Origin: Engraulis encrasicolus
Lineage: Eukaryota > Chordata > Actinopteri > Clupeiformes > Engraulidae
NCBI RefSeq assembly: GCF_034702125.1
Contig: NC_085857.1
Span: forward strand, 50,125,844-50,189,843
Length of the DNA stretch: 64,000 nucleotides
Direction of reading: 5' to 3'
In this document: piece after piece, positions 38,486 through 51,831 of the stretch
How positions within the stretch are numbered: position 1 is the stretch's first letter
Layout of the letters: each line of letters starts with the position of its first letter
Translations under genes and position numbers: made by a program
Notes under the pieces: generated by a model
Seen by the model: only the letters and a program-made list of their open reading frames with translations
What the model was told of the DNA's origin: nothing
Databases searched by the model: none

Positions 38486-41217
38486 ACACAGCAAATCGGC
38501 CGGTGTTAAATCAACTCCCATAGAGTTAAATTTAACACTTTTCCTGAGTTTATATAATGCTCACCGGTTCCGAGTTAAATCAACACTATGGATAGTGTAA
38601 ATAGTTTAACTCTATTTCAGTGTTACTTCTTTAACACCCACAGTGTTACATTTTAACTCTATTCTAGTGTATTTTTCACACCAATTTTTCACTTTATGTG
38701 TTAACATCTTAACACCCACAGTGTTCTATTTTTTAACACATTTGAGTGTTGAATTCCTCACCAATTAGTGTTAAAGCTTTTCACTTTAAGTGAAACATCT
38801 GAACACCCACAGTGTTCTATTTTTAACACATTTGAGTGTTGAATTAGCTTAGCTCAACTCACTATAGGGGTTACCATGTAACACTAATTGGTGTTATGTT
38901 ATACAATAAATACTGCTTTTTCTAAAATGTTCAGATTCTGTACTGCGTTGAGTGCACATTTACATACAGTACATGAAATATACAATCTAAATTAAATTAT
39001 TAAATTGTGGCACCTCCCATTCCCCACCATGACTGAGACAACTGTGGCATGGAACCAGGCCATCACACTGCTCTATTGAATTGGTAGACCGAATTATCCA
39101 TAACCACAGAGAAACTCAAGTATCTGCAATAAGTGCAATATTATTACCATTTGATAGTTGTAGTCTCCTGGATGATAGTACATTAACCAGTGTGCATAGA
39201 ATACTCTGGTTGAGCATAATTAGACAAACCTGAAATTTCTTGATCAAGTAAGCAACCCTCCAAAAAGGATACCCGCTACCATAATACTCACTACCAACTA
39301 AATAGCTAGCCAGCCAACAAACCAGTCCACCGGCCAACCAAAAGAGTCAGTTGTCAGCTAGCCAGCCAAAGAGCCGGCTAACCAACTAACACTCATTTAG
39401 TCAGCCAACTAACCAACAAACAAGTCAGCTGTATGGCTAGCCAGCTAACAAACCAGCCATCCAGTCAACAAAAAGAGTCAGTTAGCCAGCCAACCAGCTG
39501 GCCAACAAACAGTCAGTTGGTCGGTCAGTTAGCTCACTAACCAACAAGCCGGACAGAGAGCCAGCGAACCAGTCATTTAGGCAAGCAACTCAAGCATTGT
39601 GACAGTCTGAGTTTATATAGAGGTGAAAGTTAACCATGTGACCAGAGTAATCAGGCATGTGGCAGCTGCAGGTAGTAATTCAATGAACTTGTAACAGTCC
39701 TATGTACTCAAGTGAGGTCAGGTACTAATTGACAGATTGATTGGGCACTACCATTGTTCCTGGTTGATGGTAGGCAATGTCAATCATGTCATGCAGCATT
39801 TGACTTTCAATTGTGCAATGGCACTTCACAAGATAGCCTAATTTTGTTTACTGGGTGGCAATATTCTGATTTAAAATTGGATGCTGGAGTTTTGGCGTGC
39901 ACATCCAAGAGAAAAGGCTTTAGCAGGTGCCAACTTAAGAAAGTGTTTGTGTAGCACATTGGTTGCAACTTAATTTATTGGAAGCAGAACCAGCAACATT
40001 TCCAATCATAGACCTTCTTCTAATTAGGCCTGGCAATTAGTAATTACAATCAATCATGGCCAGGAGCAACCCAAAGTGACATACAGATATGCAACATTGG
40101 TTGCTGTCCCTAGGGCAATGTAGGGTTTGGAGGGATTAGAACTTGCAACTCACTGAATTTAAGTCCACCTTCCTAACCATTAGGCCAAGGCTGCCACATC
40201 ACACAACCTGGGCCTTCAGAGACTTCATGGACATTTACAGCAAACTATTTAGTCATCAACTTCTTGTTTGCTACATGTCTTCCCATGCTTGGTCATCTCC
40301 TTTTTTCTCACTTCCTCATGTCAATATGTACAACCTGAGGGGGAGGGGCTTAGGACATATGGGCTTCAGATCGTGTCCCATCATGCAATGCACTTATGGA
40401 GAGCCATTTATCTGGATGGAATATCTTAAGTGTGCTTCAAAATATTACTCCTTGTTATATTCTGTGTTTATTGTAGGGGTTGTACTATTTAAAGTGGTAC
40501 ACAAGAAAAATGACCATATTCCCACCGTCATGAAGATGGTCATGTATATCTCCCAATATATAAAAGCTCATTCTCCTGTCATTTGACAGAGAGTGAGGAA
40601 CACGTAGTCAACTGATGATGGGTGTATACATGTATATCACAAGACATTAAGAATGAAATAATTTGCTGTCAATGTCAATGTCAACAAAGGTGTGATTGTA
40701 ATGAAGAGCCCAACCTGTCTATGACTGAAGTTGTGCCCCAATGCACTAATAATTCAATAGATTCTCCGCCCACACAGTAGTTTACTGTGATGTTTCCTAC
40801 TTTATCACTTTGGCATGCTGGTTATCCTTGAAGAGCACAGTACAATACTGTGATGTGCAAGTTAGGTGAGAAATGGCAAGTGATACAATGATTTCAAACT
40901 AATTTACTGTGTGCCGTGTGACCATCACAGTAGCATAGTGTACCAGAACATCAGAGTAATTAACTGTGAGATTTCACAGTAAATTACTCTGAAATCCTTG
41001 TAAGTTTTTACTGTGCAGATGAAGGAACCGGATGTGGAATGTCACTCTCAATCAGTGTTAGGCAGTTAACTCTTTGAAACAACACAGTGCGCAGAGCTTT
41101 TTAAGCACTCCCAGTGTTAAAGTAACACCACAATCAACACCCAGTGACTCCCATTCACACCAGAATAATTAACACCAGTAAAGTCAACTCAAAATAACAC
41201 TTCCAGTTTTGCTGTGT
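38486..41217. mobile_element. Nested element with ACACAGCAAA ends
   Basis: Ends ACACAGCAAATCGG and, reversed, ACACAGCAAAACTGG. Rich in AACAC/GTGTT motifs. A CAGCCAAC-rich stretch (39300-39590) and its flank resemble, on the other strand, 20290-20545 in the arm-A element, so the two insertions appear related but sit at different sites. Confidence 0.6.
39995..40196 (-). mobile_element. tRNA-derived SINE (minus strand)
   Basis: On the minus strand, an A-box-like TGGCCTAATGG and a B-box-like AGTTCTAATCC at tRNA-like spacing. Confidence 0.6.
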
Positions 41218-42565
41218 AACCTGCAGAGCTCATAAGACTCATACTGAAGGGTGACCTTGGCATGACCATCACACTTTTGTAGGTATGCTATGACTGTCAC
41301 ACCATTGAACCTGTAGTGTGTAGTGGCCAGTGCCTGTTTGGTATCTCAAGCTGGACAGCACATTTATGCTGTATATTGAGCTCTCCACAGCATACTTTAT
41401 TCATCTATACTCCTCTATATACTCTCTCACTGATCTTTCCTTCACTGTTACCGTTATATTTTATGGTTTCAAAGCACCATTAATGACATTTTATATCATT
41501 TGACAGTATCTAAAATCAACAGCAAATATTCATCAACAATGCATCAAAGTATAAATTCCAAAGGCCAATAAAGGAATAAGTAATTTGAATACACAATATG
41601 TATCTAGTCAAACAACAAAACAAAAAAATATGTACTACCAGTTGTTTTAAAAGCTATTTCTCAAATATCTAGTCCATTGGTGTGACCTGTTTGTCCTTTG
41701 GTGTGATACTCCAAAGTGTCACACCATAGGACTTTTACCATCACACCATAGGACTTTTACCATCACACCATATGACTTTTGAGCTTTTGAGTTAATTTAA
41801 AGCCATGACTTTGTCAACTGAAATACAATTTCACCTTTAGTAAGATGCATTTTCATACATCTACATAAGAAAAAAATATGAAAAATATACACTATTGTCA
41901 AAATGTATTTTATGGCTGTCACACCAAAGGACTACAAAACTAATACATCTTGTGGTAGCAAAACATAATTGATTGACTGAAGAACTCTGAGAGAAAAATC
42001 TAAAATCCACCCTTGCCATTGGCTTCTTAAGGGTCTAAAGTCACAATTTATGTACCGCTGGAGCTTCAACAATAGATAATTATCCACAGAATTAACCAAA
42101 AATATGATGTCACACCACAGGACATTGTTTTCTGCGACAAAGTTTCATAAGTCCATACGGTCACAGAAAAACAGAAAAAAAATTAAGCATTGCCACTTGC
42201 TAAAATAGACACCTTGAAAAACATGCCAGGGTTGTTTAGACAAATGACTGAGCTTTGATTATTTATTTAAAAATGTTTTAATATGGAGAATCAGGCTTGC
42301 CTCAGTCACACCACAGGACAAATATGACATTTGACTCAAAATTAAGTACTTATTTAAGCTCTGGATTTATTACACATTACTTTTTCACAACAACGACATA
42401 AGTTTAATCATTTAAAGCATTGACAATTTTGAAAGCATTACTTAATTTTAAGAGCCTGCGACAGCAAAATTTACACGTCACGTCATCTACCCATATGTAT
42501 ACACCTGCACTCGTGACTTGTCTTTGCTAGTAGTTAATAATAGGTAATATAGAGTATAGACTTAC

Positions 42566-42638
42566 CAGTAAGCATCGGCAGCATGCGTTTGATGGTGGCC
42601 CCCATATCAGAATGAACAACACCCGACACAGCTCAGCA
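42566..42638 (-). pseudogene. Fused exon: Ig-exon start joined to a signal-peptide exon
   Basis: The first part keeps the Ig acceptor context (TCTGCTTTGCAG) and TGCTGAGCTGTGTCGGGTG; it then changes to ATGGGGGCCACCATCAAACG and ends TACTG|GTAAG. The ATG at 42603-42605 opens a 40-nt leader-like exon (MGATIKRMLPMLT). If spliced from the upstream leader, the fused exon meets TGA in frame. This looks like the scar of an unequal crossover or deletion between two family members. Confidence 0.6.
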
Positions 42639-42849
42639 CTGCAAAGCAGACAGAATGAGAGAGACACGCACACACACACAGACACACACAGACACGCACA
42701 TGAAGGGGGGAAAGAGAGATGCTCTCTCAGCTATTTCAACACTCTTACCAGTAACAAGGCAGAGTATGACTTTGATAGAGGACCCCATGCCAGACAGAAC
42801 CACCCTCTTCATTGGTGTAACAGAGTAAAGAAGCCATATTTGGATATTA

Positions 42850-43340
42850 CAGTTTTTCCCAATTGGTTTTGTACATTTCTCGAATCTTACTCGCATTTTT
42901 CAAAACATCACGTTCATTTCCAAAAAAACATTTAACAAGTGGTAAAACACCATGGATGACCTGCAAAACCCAATCTCTTGCTCAAAACCCTTGGCCAATC
43001 TCTCAAAACCAGGTTTTTGTGTCTGTGAACGTGTCAGAGCCATCAAAATGTTTGCTTGTTATGTCACTGTGTAAATGTTTTGGGGAGTAAGATCTTTCAT
43101 GGATTCTCATAACAAAGCATTTTGCAGAACATGACAAAATCAATTGATAATGTACGGAAACACTGAGAATTGTACACAACCATTTGCATGGTGATGAAAG
43201 CATTTGCTAAATGCTGAAAGCTATGAGAAACGTATTTTACCATGTGCACAGGTAACAGCAGCAAGTCACAATTGAGCAAGATGTTTTGAGAATGATTATT
43301 CTGTTGTGAGAAATGTACAAAACCAATTGAGAAAAAACTG
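42850..43340. mobile_element. Tc1/mariner-like MITE, block B only
   Basis: Ends CAGTTTTTCCCAATTGG and CCAATTGAGAAAAAACTG, with TA on both sides (42848-42849, 43341-43342). The arm-A site has a single TA (GGATAT-TA-ACACAC). The TIR extends over about 32 bp. Confidence 0.85.
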
Positions 43341-43421
43341 TAACACACTGTATTAGAATAAAATCACTTTGCATTTAGTTGCCGGAAATGATCACATAAT
43401 AATGCATGTGATTTGTCTTAC

Positions 43422-43590
43422 CTGATCGTGCCCTTTGAGTCCGTTACCCTTGCTTCCGCAGTAAGGCTGTTTAGATCCACTACTGACTGTACATTGCACT
43501 CAGCTGAGTAATGTTCAAGTGACGTTCACAACATCTCACCCCACGCCCTTCAGTCAGTGGTCCGGTGACACTTGCCCTATTTGACACGCT
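43422..43590 (-). promoter_or_regulatory. Inverted copy of gene 3 promoter block and leader exon
   Basis: Minus strand: CACCGGACCACTGACTGAAG, CTCAGCTGAG, donor GATCAG|GTAAGA at 43422. The PU.1-like GAGGAAGTG of arm A (12881-12889) is GGGCAAGTG here, which removes the GGAA core. Confidence 0.6.
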
Positions 43591-43672
43591 ATTAGACAGT
43601 CTTTTTAACCCTGCTGCTTGACTCTTATTTTATCCTGCAAGTGGAAACTCTAGCTGAAATAAACCACAGTAC

Positions 43673-44100
<428 letters not shown>

Positions 44101-44278
44101 TGATTTCTTCCAACCGTGCTTTTTTGCAGTCAGCCTGTATTGGCTTCTCCACTTTTGTCAATCATTGAATGTAGTGTACTTGCTGGTCACACCTACAGTA
44201 TGCCTATGAAAACTAAACAGCTCATCACTTCTCTCACTTTCTTTTTTGTCTACCTTCATGTGATTATACACATACAGT

Positions 44279-44408
<130 letters not shown>

Positions 44409-44912
44409 CTATACAAAGGCACAGAGGAATACTTTGTGAGATGGGCAGAGGGCAGAGCGAGGTGTATAAATAGAAACAGATGAGGTGTGATTAGAACTAA
44501 AGGTTGGCAGGAAGCTGCAGTTGAAACAAAGCACAGGAAGAAGGCCTGTCTCAACACCCGACCCACCACCACCACCACCACCACCACCCACACATATCTC
44601 AGCAGCAGCACCTTTGTCTTCCTTAAGCCACCTTTCTCAGAGGTCATGCTCAGTACTAACGACACAATGTTTCAGCATCTCTCACTTCTTTATTAAAGCT
44701 GATCTCAGTTATATAAAGTTTATATTTATGAACAACAAATTTTGGTCTTGATGCATGGAATCCTCTTTTGGAATGCTGAGGGTATATCTTCTGCATGATT
44801 TTTACAGAGTTTTCACTTCACTTCACTTCACACACACATTACTTCATAGGTGTCCCGTTATCAGGGGATAATGGACACCTGCTCAGCCAATCTTAAGACA
44901 TTTTTTTTCTGT

Positions 44913-46135
44913 TCACCGGGTGATAATGGTCTTCGGCTTCAGGTTCTGGTAGACTGCATCAGGTTGGATGGCGTTGGGGTTCAAGCTGTGATAGACTGCA
45001 TCAGGTTGGATGGCGTTGGGGTTCATGCTGTGATAGACTGCATCAGGTTGGGTGGCGTTGGGGTTCAGCCTCTGGTAGACTGCATCAGGTTGGATGGCGT
45101 TGGGGTCATTTTCATTGTTAGTCTCCTAAGGGTCATAAAAAAGGTCAGGTTTGAGGTGTAGTACATGAGAATGACTACAAACAAGGAATTAATTCAGTAC
45201 AAATAACTCCTCATAAAGATGGGTAGCTAAGGGGCTGGCTTGGCATAATTTCAGGGTGGCTGTAGCCACAACTAGCCACCACTCAATGGCACCATTATTA
45301 TGCAGTGAAAGGGCACCTGGGAAACTCCCATTATCCTTGTGACACAGCAGACAACAAAATTGCATTTACACATAACCCAAAGGGTGGCCAATGGGAGCAG
45401 TGCGGCGAGACCATTTTCAGTCCCTCAGTCTGGCTGGTCTGGTGGGTCTGGCTGGAATCAAACCATCAACATTTGGGCTACAAGCCTGGCACCCTAACTA
45501 TTTCCCCATGACTGCCCATAGCTTGAATTGCATGTGACACGTAGGAATGATGACAAAGAAAAAAACTATCCAAGACCACTGTCTTACTTGTTTTAAATGT
45601 GTGGATGCTCTGAATTTGGCTCTGGGCTGCTGAATAGGTGGACCCTGATCCCCTATTTAATAAAAACAAACAGAAACAACTTTTCACATACAGTATGTGT
45701 GCAGCAATATCCAAATGCTCAGCCAATGTTTAGCAAGAAAAAAACATAATCAGATAGTCATTTATTTGTGGAGTCTTCACACATTTGTGAAGCTATATCC
45801 AAACGGTTTTTAATTTGAAACAAAATCAGCATTTGATTGAGCACTGAATTGACATATAGCAAGCACATACACATCAAGCAGACAGTAGCATTACCTGCGT
45901 AGGCTTTTGATCTTTGTCAGAAATTCATCAAGAAATACATTGAATGTAGGCCTATTTTATGCTAGTCCATTGTACTCTCCATTTTGCTCTTTAGCATTCA
46001 CTGAACCCATGAACACACATATACACATATTCACACAACGTCCACAATGCAAATAAGGTTTTCTTTTAGCAACGGTGCATAAACAATGATAATAGTCTTT
46101 TAATATTTTAGAGTGAAAATCAACTAAGCAATCAG

Positions 46136-46186
<51 letters not shown>

Positions 46187-49100
46187 GTCAATCAATCAAT
46201 CAATCAATCTGCCAAAATAAATGGTGTAAATAAATGGTAAGGGTCACATCATCATAATGGCATGTACGAATAGGCTATTGTGCATGTTCATGTGCATGAG
46301 CATGTTCATATATGGGTGCATGTAGGTGTGTGAGGAAGGTGGAGAATGCGCGCACATCAGTGGTACAGGTGCTGGACAAAATAGAGTAACTGAAATAAAT
46401 GATGGAAGTCCGCAACACTGTTAATGCTCCCAGTGATTTATTTGCACGACGTTTCGGACCTTCGTCCTTTCTCAAGTGCAACCTTGCACTTGAGAAAGGA
46501 CGAAGGTCCGAAACGTCGTGCAAATAAATCACTGGGAGCATTAACAGTGTTGCGGACTTCCATCATTTATTTCATGTAGGTGTGTCTTATATCTGGGATT
46601 TACTTTGTTTCTTCTTTACCAGGATGAAAAGACCACAAGACAAGAGCAGGACAGCAACCAGGCCCACAGCAACCAGGAACACACAAAGATATACCATAAG
46701 GTGACCTGCAGGGTGGCAGATATCACAGAGTACAGATGGGAGCAAATATTAACAGTGCTTACACACCACAAGCGGGAGACGTCCACTTAACATGTCCGGT
46801 ATCAGTCCGAATCGGTTAGAATACATGAAAACAGATTATGGCTTACACACAGGAGCGCGGTGTTAGCATGGCGCATGTCCGGCCCTGTGAGCGGCACCGC
46901 GATGCTCCTGGCTTGAAAATAGAACTCGAGTCTATTTCAATACTTAGACGTCCGCGTGCAATGCGCGGGTTCCATCGGAAATTAATGGTTGCTGCCCGCG
47001 GATAGAATATGGACGCTGACTGTGCAGTCTGAAAGGCAGCCCGCGAAGCTCCCGGACACGTTAAGCGAACGCGAATATCCCGGGGTGAATCCACTGTAAA
47101 AGATGACAGGTATTGGCTTAGAGAGGAAGGTTTAAGCTAAAGTGATCTGAAGAGTCATGAAGGAATTACAGTGCAGTCAATGTAAAAAAGGGACTGTGTG
47201 CTATACATGACAGTATTGAAAATGTTAGGGGATTAAAATGTTGAATACTACCAGAGGAGGGCGTTTGGACATCTGTGGTGACCCATGGTGTGAAATAAGG
47301 GATGTCAGTTGGTTTTCTGGGCACTGAGTGGAATAAAGAATAAAAAAAGATAAGGTTATTGTTCTTATTACTAATACGCATCATTATTATATGGTGTGAC
47401 GACATCGGTCGAATGCTCCATTCATTTCAACGGGGCTCCCCAACGTTCGCACGTCTGTTATTTTTCGATAACGGACGGGTTGGTCTATAACAGACCGCTG
47501 TCAATGGCAACAAGACTTTTCACTGCTAAAGCGACTTTTCAACAAGACTCTAATCAGCTGCTGTGATGGACAACACCTGTTATCCTGGCTACCTAGCTGT
47601 TGCCTAGTGGTGTTCCACAACGGCACTGTTTTGTTTTGCGCAGCAACAATCTTAACATTAAATAGGCCTAAAGAAATGTCCCCGCCATGTGTGAATCATT
47701 TAAGTATATCCATATAATAAGCGGGTTAACTTTCGGCGAGTCGGTCGCTTTGTGGAATAGCAGCACTTCAGAGAGAACAAGACCCCTCCGCTCCGCGTCG
47801 GGGTCTAAAGATTCTCTCTGTCGTGCTGCTATTCCACGGTAGCGACCTTCTCGCCGAACGTTAACCCTTACTTATTATATGGTTGTGACGTCATCTGTCG
47901 AATGCTCCATTCATTTCAACGGGGCTCCCCAACGTTCGGACGTCTGTTATTTTTCGATAACGGACGGGTTGGTCTATAACAGACCGCTGTCAATGGCAAC
48001 AAGACTTTTCACTGCTAAAGCGACTTTTCAACAAGACTCTAATCAGCTGCTGTGATAGACAGCACCCGTTGTCCTGGCTACCGCTGTCAATGGCAACAAG
48101 ACGTTCACTGCTAAAGCCACTGGCTTGTATACAAGTCAGTGGCTAAAGCGAATGTTTCATATCACTCCGCAGGGGGTCCGGTCTTTTGTCACTCTAATCA
48201 GCTGCTGTGATAGACAACACCTGTTGTCCTGGCTAGCCTACCTAGCTGTTGCCTAGCGGTGTTCCACAACGGCACTGTTTTGTTTTGCGCAGCAACAATC
48301 TTAACATTAAATAGGTCTAAAGAAATGTCCCCGCATGTGTGAATCATTTAAGTATATCCATATAATAAGCGGGTTAACTTTCGGCGAGTCGGTCGCTTTG
48401 TGGAATAGCAGCACTTCAGAGAGAACAAGACCCCTCCGCTCCGCGTCGGGGTCTAAAGATTCTCTCTGTCGTGCTGCTATTCCACGGTAGCGACCTTCTC
48501 GCCGAACGTTAACCCTTACTTAACATCTTCTTTTTTCTCCAAGCTGAGGAGATGATCATGACCAGCAGATGGCGCAGTTCCAATGGTGGTTGGCTACTAC
48601 GTTAACCTGATGGAACAGCCATGGTCCCCACGCCAGCTTTTTTAAGAATGTGCCTCGGGATGTGGTGTATTGCTTGCTCATGTATTGGCGTGTGTCAGTG
48701 CTTGTTGACCATAAAATTACAAAATGCTGGGAAACTCTAATCGCGTTTCAAATGAAAATAATCTTGACTCAGGAATTAATTAATCTAACTTTAATTAATG
48801 TGTTCATTTTGACAGCCCTAATAATAATACGTTATAATTACAGTTTACAGTTTTTGCTTTCTTCACTGTCTCCTTATCTTTCTCTCTCTCTCTGTATCTA
48901 TCACACTCAAAAAACAAATATAGACAGAAATTCATGAACATAATGAAGGGAATATGAGGGTGAATATGAGCTATGATTTTTTTTGTGCTTTTCCCCATTA
49001 TTTTTTTATATGCGCGGGTCAAAATGACCCGAACAACTTCTATGTTACAAAAACATGAACACAAGGGCCCATGCTGTTGGGATTTTGTATTTTTTTAGAG

Positions 49101-49352
49101 ACTGGACCGCAATTTGGAGGGGGCAATGTGAAACTACCTGGGCATGTTTTGTCCCAGTCCTTGTGCCATTCCTAATAGAAAAACAACAAACACTAAAGTG
49201 GAATGTAGGGAGCAGGAGACAACATTCACACACACAAACACACACACACTCGCACACACACGCACACAAACACACACACACACACGCACGTACGCACGCA
49301 CGGATGCACAAACGCACGCGCACACACATACACACACACACACGCACGCACG

Positions 49353-49421
<69 letters not shown>

Positions 49422-49605
49422 GGGAGCACAGGGGCAACAATTTAAGTCACAGTACAGTTGAATAGGGAAGGCATGGGTATTCAGTATGATACATGATGTG
49501 GTAGCAGGAGTGTTGGTGTAGGTGACTGTGGTGGCCCCAGCAACAGTGTCTGACTTCTTATTAGGGACAGATGGCTTCTTAAGATCTGAGACACGCACGC
49601 ACGCA

Positions 49606-49704
<99 letters not shown>

Positions 49705-50429
49705 ACACTTAAATACTGCATTAATTATGAATTTAAACTGTCACCACATAGATTATCAAACAGGTGGACTCTAGTGACATAATCTTGTCCCATGTGTCAA
49801 TTAAAAATATATCATAAAATATCATACCATATCATATCATTTGATATCATATATTATATGGTGTGACGTCATCGGTCGAATGCTCCATTCATTTCAACGA
49901 GGCTCCCCAACATTAGCACGTCTGTTATTTTTCGATAACGGACGGGTTGGTCTATAACAGACCGCTGTCAATGGCAACAAGACTTTTCACTGCTAAAGCG
50001 ACTTTTCAACAAGACTCTAATTAGCTGCTGTGATAGACAACACCTGTTGTCCTGGCTACCTAGCTGTTGCCTAGCGGTGTTCCACAACGGCACTGTTTTG
50101 TTTTGCGCAGCAACAATCTTAACATTAAATAGGCCTAAAGAAATGTCCCCGCCATGTGTGAATCATTTAAGTATATCCATATAATAAGCGGGTTAACTTT
50201 CGGCGAGTCGGTCGCTTTGTGGAATAGCAGCACTTCAGAGAGAACAAGACCACTCCGCTCCGCGTCGGGGTCTAAAGATTCTCTCTGTCGTGCTGCTATT
50301 CCACGGTAGCGACCTTCTCGCCGAACGTTAAACCTTACATAATATAATTGATTTGTTACCTGACATGCTAGTGTTGGTAATTGTGGTTGGAAGTGCTGTG
50401 TCCTTGTAAGGATCAGGTGATTTAATGTG

Positions 50430-50502
<73 letters not shown>

Positions 50503-50959
50503 CGAGCTTAATGAGTCACGTATATATGTAATTAAGTTATACAGTGAGTTTGTTTTCTATGGACACACTAGGATTGTGATGAGTTCCGAATGTGTAACCC
50601 CTCAAGCTCGTCTCACATACCTACTTTGAGGTAAACTTGAGTGACATAGTCTGGTCCCCAGGTGTCAACTCCACACCAATATGTCCCACCATCCTTTCGG
50701 GTCAGGTTATGAATGATCACGGTAAATCTGTTTTTGTCCTTTTTATCGAGCAGAGATACTTTCCCTTTACCGGTTGAGTTAGCAGTCCCATCAGAGCCAA
50801 TGACATTAACACAATTTTTAATCATGCCTTTGCAAAAGTATTTTGGGTAGTTTGCAGCACCATCACCAGGTGGACAGTCAATGGAGACTGTGCTGCCCTC
50901 TTTTCCTGACACAGTCATCTTTTCACAGCACACACAGCTCAGCACTGCATAGCAGACAG

Positions 50960-51040
<81 letters not shown>

Positions 51041-51744
51041 TCAGGGTCACATGATCATATACAGTCGTCCACGGCTTATTCTGTTGTGTAAGTATAGATG
51101 GCTACGTAAACACTGCATCCCATAATATGGAACAGAGACACTAAATAGGCATTCGGTTATTGCTTTCGGTTGTGTTTCACCTTCTGCATGTTACTGAAGA
51201 CCGCTTTCGTGTGTGCAAAGACATTGCTTGTGTAGGGACAGAGACCAAACTTTGCTGTGAAGTTCTGGAGGTCAAATGCATGCTTTTGACTGACCGACGT
51301 AGTAGGAGGAGGTGTCAGGTCACGATAAGGACAACACACAACAGGGAGCTAAGTGCCTGTACCAATTTCATATCAATATACCAACTGGTCCCCGTTTAAA
51401 CGTGCAACATTCTGAAACAGCCAATGTTTCACCAAAGCTTCAATATCTCCCTTTCTTGGCGATTTCGGTGGATACCCGCCTTGGTTTACATGGGGTAGCT
51501 TGCCAATAAAAACTCCTTGGGACACACCGTCTCCATCCACTAAGAGGAAAATGTCTCACCTTTCAAACAAGCCATAACATGTTTCAGAGGCCCTATCACA
51601 TAATATGCTGTGACTCAAAACGTCAAAAAAAAATGTTTTAGAGTTCAAGTACTACGGCATAATTCCACAAACACAGATAATACGGATAATACAGAAACAG
51701 TCACACACTCTGAAGCGTACAAAGACAAACAAAAACAAACACAG

Positions 51745-51831
<87 letters not shown>

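Larger units (their letters stand above)
37771..42495. mobile_element. 4.7-kb composite DNA transposon insertion, block B only
   Basis: Ends TATGGGTAGATGACG and CGTCATCTACCCATA form a perfect 15-bp TIR. Inner parts repeat GTCACACC..AGGAC motifs (38288, 41718, 41742, 42111). Block A has no such sequence. A second element (38486-41217) and a SINE (39995-40196) are nested inside. No transposase frame is convincing. Confidence 0.7.
33589..42788 (-). pseudogene. Gene 3 inverted copy, broken in the Ig exon
   Basis: Minus-strand exons: leader 42749-42788 (MGSSIKVILCLVT), Ig remnant 37406-37599, stalk 37140-37232, 36414-36446 and 36053-36124, TM 35805-35891, juxtamembrane 35190-35239, tail 33589-33834. 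The Ig exon is 194 nt instead of 315: after AVWT the second half, with the F-strand Cys, is replaced by about 25 nt of filler and reads into TAG at the exon end (...CCSK stop). A fused exon at 42566-42638 and a 4.7-kb transposon lie between leader and Ig exon. The downstream exons remain open and in phase. The tail has five units (one YQSM). Likely non-functional, or at most a short secreted fragment. Confidence 0.8.
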
